Origin: Gemmataceae bacterium
GTDB taxonomy: Bacteria > Planctomycetota > Planctomycetia > Gemmatales > Gemmataceae
Assembly: GCA_009692005.1 (NCBI GenBank)
Contig: SHZZ01000033.1
Location: 1-40,413, forward strand
DNA: 40,413 nt
Direction: 5' to 3'
This document shows positions 34,785 through 40,413 of the stretch, in pieces (positions within the stretch are counted from its first letter, which is position 1; each line of letters starts with the position of its first letter). The position numbers were made by a program, and so were the translations under genes. Below the pieces are notes generated by a model. It was given only the letters and a program-made list of their open reading frames with translations, was not told the DNA's origin and did not search any database.

Positions 34785-36071
34785 TTATCCCAGAAGTATG
34801 GCCTTACCGCCATCGGTGATGGGCACGGGGCGGTCGCCATCATAGAGGTTGCCCTCAGGGTTGATCCCCATGGCGGCGTGGATGGTGGCGAAGAAATCGG
34901 CAACGCTCACCGGGTCTTTGACCACTTTTTTGGCCAATTCATCAGTCTCGCCGTGAGCCCCGCGATGCCGCAATCCACCGCCTGCCAATAACACACTGAA
35001 AGCTTTGGATTGGTGGCCACGGCCGCCACCGCCATCGAATTCCGGCGGGCGGCCAAATTCCGTGCTGATCGCCACCAAGGTCTTGTCGAGCAGTTTTCTT
35101 TTCTCCAAATCCGTGATCAGCGCGGCCAGGGCCTGGTCTAATTCGCGGATGAGAAGGTGCTGGTTGAGTATGCCTTCATTGTGCACATCCCAACCGGTGC
35201 CGTTGACGAAATTCAAGTTGTGGGAAACTTCAATAAAGCGCGTGCCGCGCTCGATCAATCTGCGCGCCAAGAGGCATCTTTGCCCGAACTCGCCGCCATA
35301 GGCTTGGCGTAAAGAGGCAGGTTCCTCATCCAGCTTGAAAACGCGGTTAAAAGAAGGCCCGGCCAAACGAATGCTTTGCTCCAAAGCGGCCTCATAATCC
35401 GCCATTTCCCTGGACGGGCCTTTGAGAGAATTCACCCGACGCAATTCCCGCAGCAAGGCCTGTCGGCGGTCGCTGCGAGCGGGGGTGACGAATTCCGGCC
35501 GAGACAAACCGGCTGGTCCACTTTCCGTATCGGTCAGGTAGAGGAAATTGTGGGCAGCCCCAAGAAACCCAGGTCCGCGGGTTATATTAGGATAGCCAAT
35601 CAGGACATAAGTCGGGGCTGCATCCCCACCAGGTCCGCGCTGATGGGAAACAATAGACCCAACGGAAGGGTATACCGCCGTGCCGCTTACAGGCCGGCCG
35701 GTGTGCATGCGATTTACCGCTGCCGCGTGTTCATCAATGACATCATGGTTAATGCTGCGGATAGCGGTCATGCGGTCCATGATGCGGGCGGATTTTTCCA
35801 GGTGTTCACAAACGCGCACTCCCTGAACCGCAGTGTCAATGGCCTTGTAATAGGAGCCGGGGATTTTCTTTTTCGCGTCCCCCAGTTTTTTCGGGTCGAA
35901 GGAATCAGTCTGGCCAATTCCGCCACCCAGCCAGATGTAAACACAATGCTCGGCCTTGCCCAAGTTGGGCTTGGCCAAAACGGCCTTGGCCAAAGACGGA
36001 CCGGCCAAGTACAAGCCAGCCGTGCCAGCCAGGAATCCGCGACGAGAAAATTTTTGCATGCTTTGCATCAT
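34785..36071 (-). CDS. DUF1501 domain protein, Tat-exported (second copy)
   Basis: The 428-residue protein starts at an ATG whose ATGA overlaps the stop of the upstream DUF1549/DUF1553 gene. It has a short twin-arginine signal ([12 protein letters not shown], Arg10-Arg11). The core shows [20 protein letters not shown] near residue 45, TGWDVHNEG near 290, and a late [20 protein letters not shown] block near 340. It is a distant homologue of the first DUF1501 protein in this window. It lies downstream of its partner, the opposite of the first operon. It converges on the sigma gene with 52 nt between the stops and no clear terminator. Catalytic function is unproven for the family. Confidence 0.9.
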   Translation of the reverse strand: MMQSMQKFSRRGFLAGTAGLYLAGPSLAKAVLAKPNLGKAEHCVYIWLGGGIGQTDSFDPKKLGDAKKKIPGSYYKAIDTAVQGVRVCEHLEKSARIMDRMTAIRSINHDVIDEHAAAVNRMHTGRPVSGTAVYPSVGSIVSHQRGPGGDAAPTYVLIGYPNITRGPGFLGAAHNFLYLTDTESGPAGLSRPEFVTPARSDRRQALLRELRRVNSLKGPSREMADYEAALEQSIRLAGPSFNRVFKLDEEPASLRQAYGGEFGQRCLLARRLIERGTRFIEVSHNLNFVNGTGWDVHNEGILNQHLLIRELDQALAALITDLEKRKLLDKTLVAISTEFGRPPEFDGGGGRGHQSKAFSVLLAGGGLRHRGAHGETDELAKKVVKDPVSVADFFATIHAAMGINPEGNLYDGDRPVPITDGGKAILLG

Positions 36072-39000
36072 GGCATCCAGACAAATTCGGGAAGATTGAA
36101 CAGACTCCATACAGCATCCTCGGTACGCTCCCGCCATGCTGAATCCAATCGCCTACTGGGCTCGCTTCCAGCTCGGGCCCGTTTCTCCATTTCCAACTTC
36201 ACCCGGGTCGATTCATCCACCAGATGGTTTGTCCAGGAGATTCGCGGCAACCGTGGCGGAGGCGCAGGCGTGGCGGCCTCAAGCAAATTCCTTGAGAAAA
36301 ACCCCGGATCCAACAGGGTTAGAAAACGGGACTGCTCTTCCGCCGAGGGCATTCGCCCTAAAAAGCGCAGGAACAAATCTTCGGATAGCTGACCAGGAGA
36401 TTTGGCCTCGACCGCTGCGCGGGTCAGACCATTTTCCTCCGACAAGCGGGCAATCCAGCTTGCCAGAGTGCCGTTGGAAAGGATAGCTGGCTGCACCAGT
36501 TGCGCAGCCGATTCCCTGTCCGTGGCGGGGTTTTGCCTGGCGCCGCGCCACCCAAAGGCCTCCAGCACATCGATAACCGCCTGGGCCCTGGGCAAGGCCA
36601 GGCTGGGGCGATCCCGCTCGTTGGAAAGCGAGGTAAACTCCCAGGCCCGCTGGGGAAACCCAAGGGAAATCATGGTCGTTGCCGCCTGACGGCTGTCGGG
36701 ATCGAAGGTTATTTCCTCCACCTTCATTGGGAGTGAAGCGGCTGAGAAAAGGCTATCCACCACCTGCTCACCAGAAAGTCTCCGTCTGTCAGGAGCGTTG
36801 AAAAACCGTCGTTCCGCCGAAGAGGCCAGGTTGTTTCCCACAGGTTCCCGTTGGTAGGCGTGCGATTTCAGGATCAAGGCCAACACCGGCTTGAGCCGGT
36901 ATTCATTACGCACCAACTCACGGGCCAGCCAGTCGAGTAATTCCGCATGGCTGGCGGTTTTGTTTTCCCAATCCCAGGCCGGTTCCACCAGCCCGGCGCC
37001 TAGCAGCTTTTTCCAAAACCGGTTGACCAGCACCCGGGCAAACCGCTGGTTGGCTGGCGAAACCAAAATGGCTGCAAACTTTTCCCGCGAGTCGTTGGGG
37101 TCGGCAAGCCACTGCGGGGGAACCTGGTTCGGGGAAATTTCTGGAAACGGCCAAACGGGAGAAATTTTTTCCCCGGGCTTTAGGCTGGCCTTGATCAGCG
37201 ATTCCCGCGCTTTTTTCTCGAAAAAACCGGCCGGAACAGTGCTCGACTTTGGCAGCGCCGTTTGTTTCCTTTCCAGCATGGCTGAAATCTGGAAGAGATC
37301 CTTTTGCCGGGTTGAATGGAAGGGGGAATCATGGCAGCGGGCGCATTGCATCTCCACCCCTAAAAACGCCGTGCCCAGGATATGCGCCTTGGCAGCCATG
37401 GGAACATCGTTATCCGCCGCCATGCCAAAGCCGGCGCTCCCCCCCGATTGCGAGTTGCCGCGCATCATCACCAGTTCCGTAACAAAGCGATCAAGGGGTT
37501 TATCATCTTTTAAGGCATCGAGAATGAAAAAACGAAATGGTCCCGTGTTGTTCAAAGTGGGTTTTAAAATATTGGGGTTCTCGGCCAGCACATCCTGCCA
37601 GTAGCTGACCCAATGGCCGGCGAAGCGCTGGTCGGCAAGCAGCCGGTCGATAACCAAATTTCTTTTTTCCGCCCGAGTGTCGTTTAGGAAAGCGCGGATT
37701 TCTTCAGGCGAAGGAGGCAGGCCAACCACATCGAGGAAAACCCGGCGAAGGAAAGTTGAATCGGAAGTCAAAGGGGCGGGTGCAATTTGGCCCGCGGTCA
37801 ACGGCTCGGACGGCCATTGGGCGCCCGAGCCAATCCACTTTTCCACCACGGCGATTTGCCCAGGCGTGAGCGGTTTCCCCGATGGGGGCATCGGCTCGGC
37901 CGACTTGGGGTCGATGCGAGCCAGCAAATTCGATTTCCCTGTTTGACCGGGCACGATCGCCAGTTTCCCGGAGTTGCCTGCCCTGAGCGCGCTTTCACGA
38001 GTGAAGAGTTTCAACCCCCCCTTCACTTTTTCCCCATGACAGCGGAAGCAATTCTCCCGCAATATATCCAGCGCTTCATGAGCAGTGCCGGTTTTCTCAC
38101 CCCCCGAGACCAGGGTTCCCCTGGCTTGCTGCATTTTTTGATTGAGGAACTGGTCCACTTCATTGTTACTGGGAAGCCCTTGAATGCCTGAGGGAACCTT
38201 TGGGCCTGGGTGCATTCGCGCCCATTCCCGCGAGGCCACGGCCCGCATGGCCCAATAGGCATCGCGGCTAGAAGCCAACTTTCTTCGGTTGCGATCATCA
38301 ACCTGAGTAAGTTTCTTTTCCATTTCTTGGCATGCCTTTTCCCAGCCCGCATCGGTCAGCCAAAAAATCTCCTCAAAAGGCGCTGGCTTGCCTTGATCCA
38401 AACTGGCGGTCTTATCCCCTTTTCCCGCTGCCAGAATGCGAAAATGTTTGTCCCCTTCCAACCGAATGGCCAGGCAGCATTCCCCCGTATCGTGGCGGAA
38501 TTTTTTCCCTCCCACCAGAGATTCAAAAACGACCTGGTGAATGCCTCCGGACGATTGAATTTCTACCAGCTTTTCTTTGTCGCCATAGCCGCACGGCCGA
38601 GCCAAGGGCTCAGGCGGGACCGGCACTGGCGCCAGCGCCTCGTGACCTCCCGTTTCCTTCGAATGGACCGGTGTGGTAGCTATCAGTTTTCCATCCAGCC
38701 ACATTCGCGAGGCGCCTTTCGATCGCACCAGAAGGGAATGTTTCCCCTTGGGCAGATCAATGCTGGCGGAGGCGCGCAAAGTCACCGTGCCGAGCCACGA
38801 ATCGCGGATGCCCCAGGAGTCGTAGCGCAACGGCAACCGGGGAAAGAGAAACCAGTTTTGCTCAATTTGCAAAGCGGGTTGGCCCAACTCCGCTGGGGTT
38901 TGCGGGAAATACTCGATGGAATTCCATCCTTCGTGAAGAGAAAGGGCCACACTGCCGCGCACCTGCAGGGAAGGAAAAAGGAGATCCACCTTTAAGGTGT

Positions 39001-39805
39001 TTTCTTCTGGCCCGACACGACGGTAGCGGCCGGCCATCACTTGATCGGCCACTCTGCCCCGGTGGATCCCCAGGTCGTCAAGCAAGCCGCGAAAGCTGTT
39101 GGAAGGCGAACCGCCCATGGAGGAGCCGATCCAGATGGCATCGTTATCGACCACGGGCTGGCGAACGGTGGCCCCGCCCATGTCCCACTCGCCTTTCAGC
39201 TGTTTTTTGCCATCGATCCAGGCGGTTGCGGAATTAGGCTCGCCAAAGGTGTAAGTCACGGCCACATGGTGCCAGCCGCTGCCCGGCTTGATTCCGTCGC
39301 TGGAGGTCCAGCGATGCCAGAGGCCGGGGTTTTCTTTTGAAGGCTGACTGGCAAAAAGAAAGCTCACCCGCGCAGTCCCATTGACTTCTCTGACGCGCAA
39401 GGCCCAGTTTTGGTTATCTTTGGGATAGGCGGGATTGTGGGTCCGCCCTTTCCCAACGATGTATAGATTTTCACCTTTTTTCATCTCTGAAATGTTTACC
39501 CACGACTCCAGAGTGATGGCATCGCCATTGGAAAAATCGAAGCGACTATTGTCGCCCGGGTCGGAAAAGGTAAAGCGCGACCCTTGGCCATCAAAGCGGA
39601 CGGCGGTATTGCCAAGGGGAAAGTCGGGAAAGGCCGGGGGGCGGGGGCCGGGTTGATCTCGGTGTACGCCGCCCACAGCTTCCAACCGGGTGGTTTCCTC
39701 CGTGCCGAATTGCCAAAAGGCCAGCGGTTCCGCCCCTGTGGCTGCCGCGGGGGCGGCCAAGAGGCAAGCCGTGAACCACCCCTTAATCATTGCGTCCAAG
39801 CGCAT
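36068..39805 (-). CDS. Large LamG, cytochrome-like (PSCyt1), DUF1549, DUF1553 protein
   Basis: The 1245-residue exported protein starts at ATG 39805, 5 nt after GGGGA, with a signal peptide (about 1-25, [16 protein letters not shown]). A LamG/concanavalin-like domain covers about 25-270 ([32 protein letters not shown]). A PA14-like beta stretch (about 280-480) follows. PSCyt1 is marked by CFRCHGE (Cys586, Cys589, His590) and [23 protein letters not shown]1549 (about 680-890) contains [10 protein letters not shown] (Cys821, Cys824, His825), and DUF1553 runs from about 930 to the end. Two CxxCH motifs suggest covalent heme. The glycan-type LamG domain fits the idea of a polysaccharide-binding surface protein (inference). 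It is the first gene of a two-gene operon with DUF1501. Confidence 0.92.
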   Translation of the reverse strand: MRLDAMIKGWFTACLLAAPAAATGAEPLAFWQFGTEETTRLEAVGGVHRDQPGPRPPAFPDFPLGNTAVRFDGQGSRFTFSDPGDNSRFDFSNGDAITLESWVNISEMKKGENLYIVGKGRTHNPAYPKDNQNWALRVREVNGTARVSFLFASQPSKENPGLWHRWTSSDGIKPGSGWHHVAVTYTFGEPNSATAWIDGKKQLKGEWDMGGATVRQPVVDNDAIWIGSSMGGSPSNSFRGLLDDLGIHRGRVADQVMAGRYRRVGPEENTLKVDLLFPSLQVRGSVALSLHEGWNSIEYFPQTPAELGQPALQIEQNWFLFPRLPLRYDSWGIRDSWLGTVTLRASASIDLPKGKHSLLVRSKGASRMWLDGKLIATTPVHSKETGGHEALAPVPVPPEPLARPCGYGDKEKLVEIQSSGGIHQVVFESLVGGKKFRHDTGECCLAIRLEGDKHFRILAAGKGDKTASLDQGKPAPFEEIFWLTDAGWEKACQEMEKKLTQVDDRNRRKLASSRDAYWAMRAVASREWARMHPGPKVPSGIQGLPSNNEVDQFLNQKMQQARGTLVSGGEKTGTAHEALDILRENCFRCHGEKVKGGLKLFTRESALRAGNSGKLAIVPGQTGKSNLLARIDPKSAEPMPPSGKPLTPGQIAVVEKWIGSGAQWPSEPLTAGQIAPAPLTSDSTFLRRVFLDVVGLPPSPEEIRAFLNDTRAEKRNLVIDRLLADQRFAGHWVSYWQDVLAENPNILKPTLNNTGPFRFFILDALKDDKPLDRFVTELVMMRGNSQSGGSAGFGMAADNDVPMAAKAHILGTAFLGVEMQCARCHDSPFHSTRQKDLFQISAMLERKQTALPKSSTVPAGFFEKKARESLIKASLKPGEKISPVWPFPEISPNQVPPQWLADPNDSREKFAAILVSPANQRFARVLVNRFWKKLLGAGLVEPAWDWENKTASHAELLDWLARELVRNEYRLKPVLALILKSHAYQREPVGNNLASSAERRFFNAPDRRRLSGEQVVDSLFSAASLPMKVEEITFDPDSRQAATTMISLGFPQRAWEFTSLSNERDRPSLALPRAQAVIDVLEAFGWRGARQNPATDRESAAQLVQPAILSNGTLASWIARLSEENGLTRAAVEAKSPGQLSEDLFLRFLGRMPSAEEQSRFLTLLDPGFFSRNLLEAATPAPPPRLPRISWTNHLVDESTRVKLEMEKRARAGSEPSRRLDSAWRERTEDAVWSLFNLPEFVWMP

Positions 39806-39970
39806 GTTTTTCCCCAAAAATGCAAAATTTCCCACTTGGGAGATTTTAACAAATCCTTGCATTAGGAATGAAACTATTTTTACGGAAGGCCCGCAGGTCA
39901 GACAATTAGCCGGACCGTTTTAAGCTGGTCGTTCCCAGGGAAGAGGAAAAAGACGAGCCCGAAGGGCAAC

Positions 39971-40005
39971 CGACGGGTTGCATTTTAAAAACAAGAAACC
40001 CGTCG
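39971..40005. repeat. Inverted repeat with AACCCGTCG arms
   Basis: CGACGGGTT (39971-39979) and AACCCGTCG (39997-40005) form a perfect 9-bp stem with a 17-nt AT-rich loop. The left arm is preceded by ACGAGCCCGAAG. The pair AACCCGTCG and CCCGAAG/CTTCGGG is familiar from dispersed REP-like elements in planctomycete genomes (from memory). Confidence 0.6.
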
Positions 40006-40056
40006 CTCACGCTTGGCCCCCAGAGGGTGCTTCCGGCTTGGCACTTTGGGGCCTCG
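39996..40056 (+). repeat. Dispersed repeat, copy 1
   Basis: This copy begins AAACCCGTCGCTCACGCTTGG and ends TTTGGGGCCTCG. It closely matches 40265-40341 with a few substitutions and a shorter middle. Weaker similarity continues past the end of both copies (CTTCCCCAA versus CTTTCCCAA, then GCTT-CT). Confidence 0.7.
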
Positions 40057-40206
40057 TTAAAAAAACCGCCTTACTATCCCCTTCCCCAATTCGGAAATCG
40101 CTTTCTTGTTCTTTCTCTGGGATCGCCGCGCAGAGAGCGCGGCCAATCAATTTGCCAGGCCTGACCCTGGCGTTCCCAGGGGGAAAACCGTTCTCGTCTT
40201 TTTCCT

Positions 40207-40240
40207 CCCTCTCCACGCTGCGAAGCAGTGGGGGAGAGGG
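40207..40240. repeat. GC-rich hairpin between the two repeat copies
   Basis: CCCTCTCC (40207-40214) and the purine-rich arm ending GGAGAGGG (to 40240) pair around an inner stem CTGC-GAA-GCAG with a bulge. It is followed by ATTGAGGGTGAGGGGACC, a short element often seen in intergenic repeats of this group. Confidence 0.5.
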
Positions 40241-40264
40241 ATTGAGGGTGAGGGGACCAAAAAA

Positions 40265-40341
40265 AAACCCGTCGCTGACGCTTGGCCCCTTGGGGCCTTG
40301 CACCCGTGAGGGTGCTTCGGGCTTGGCCCTTTGGGGCCTCG
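40265..40341 (+). repeat. Dispersed repeat, copy 2
   Basis: Begins AAACCCGTCGCTGACGCTTGG, as in copy 1, but carries extra bases in the middle that form a small inverted repeat (CACCC-GTGA-GGGTG). It ends in TTTGGGGCCTCGG, and the similarity to copy 1 goes on for several tens of bases. Confidence 0.7.
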
Positions 40342-40413
40342 GAAAGAAACGCAACCTACATTCCCTTTCCCAACAGCGTTTTCGCTTCTAAGAATATTCC
40401 TTGCGCTTCCTTG

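Larger units (their letters stand above)
39806..40413. other. Repeat-rich intergenic region at the right edge
   Basis: These roughly 600 bases contain no supportable gene. A plus-strand open frame at 39978-40391 arises from the repeats. It holds an inverted repeat, two direct copies of a degenerate element of about 80-110 nt, and a GC-rich hairpin, described as separate entries. The sequence upstream of 39805 on the minus strand should carry the promoter of the large cytochrome-like gene, but I see no strong hexamers. Confidence 0.5.

Noticed and set aside
39978-40391. 137-residue plus-strand open frame at the right edge
   Set aside because: It lies wholly in the dispersed repeats and hairpin, and its duplicated peptide segments come from the repeat copies.

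Overview
The window looks like a chromosomal piece of a planctomycete, probably in or near the Gemmatales/Gemmataceae. This rests on gene content: two separate DUF1501 plus DUF1549/DUF1553 cytochrome-like modules, two DUF1559-type proteins, a PPC-domain surface protein, a sigma factor with extra N-terminal helix-turn-helix modules, and a dispersed repeat containing the motif AACCCGTCG. The family-level placement is inference. I found no rRNA, tRNA or CRISPR array.

Layout. 1-1511 is a small accessory patch: a SAM methyltransferase, a 43-residue open frame, and a decayed DDE transposase tail. After an AT-rich gap, 2065-9185 is a five-gene plus-strand run that ends at a strong intrinsic terminator: ABC ATPase, ABC-2 permease, membrane-anchored protein, PIG-L deacetylase and secreted VWA protein. 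On the minus strand, 9214-11718 holds glpD and a coupled DUF1559-like membrane protein. 11850-14183 is a GYF-TM-trypsin-like protease, convergent with an RraA-like gene. 15282-19877 holds a small membrane protein and then a tightly coupled cytochrome c biogenesis operon: lipoprotein with internal duplication, ResB, CcsA. A large zinc-ribbon/DUF1559-like membrane protein (20110-22869, minus) is divergent from a run of three genes (23042-26214): an MCE-OmpA-like fusion, an ECF-like sigma factor and a sigma-54 activator. 26418-31960 is the first DUF1501/DUF1549-DUF1553/PPC operon. A small minus-strand gene, a 0.67-kb structured AT-rich leader and an HTH-sigma-70 gene follow. The second DUF1549-DUF1553/DUF1501 operon is on the minus strand (39805-34785). 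The right end is a repeat-rich intergenic stretch.

How the parts fit. Much of the window concerns the cell envelope: an exporter, lipid-transfer-like MCE protein, exported cytochrome-like degradative proteins with Tat-exported partners, cytochrome c maturation that could serve those CxxCH proteins, a periplasm-facing protease and VWA protein. Three different transcription initiation factors lie within 12 kb of the two cytochrome-like operons, so local regulation of them is a reasonable hypothesis. No single known defence or biosynthetic system is present. The most unusual elements are the MCE/ECF/sigma-54 cluster, the structured leader of the sigma gene, and several multidomain fusions.
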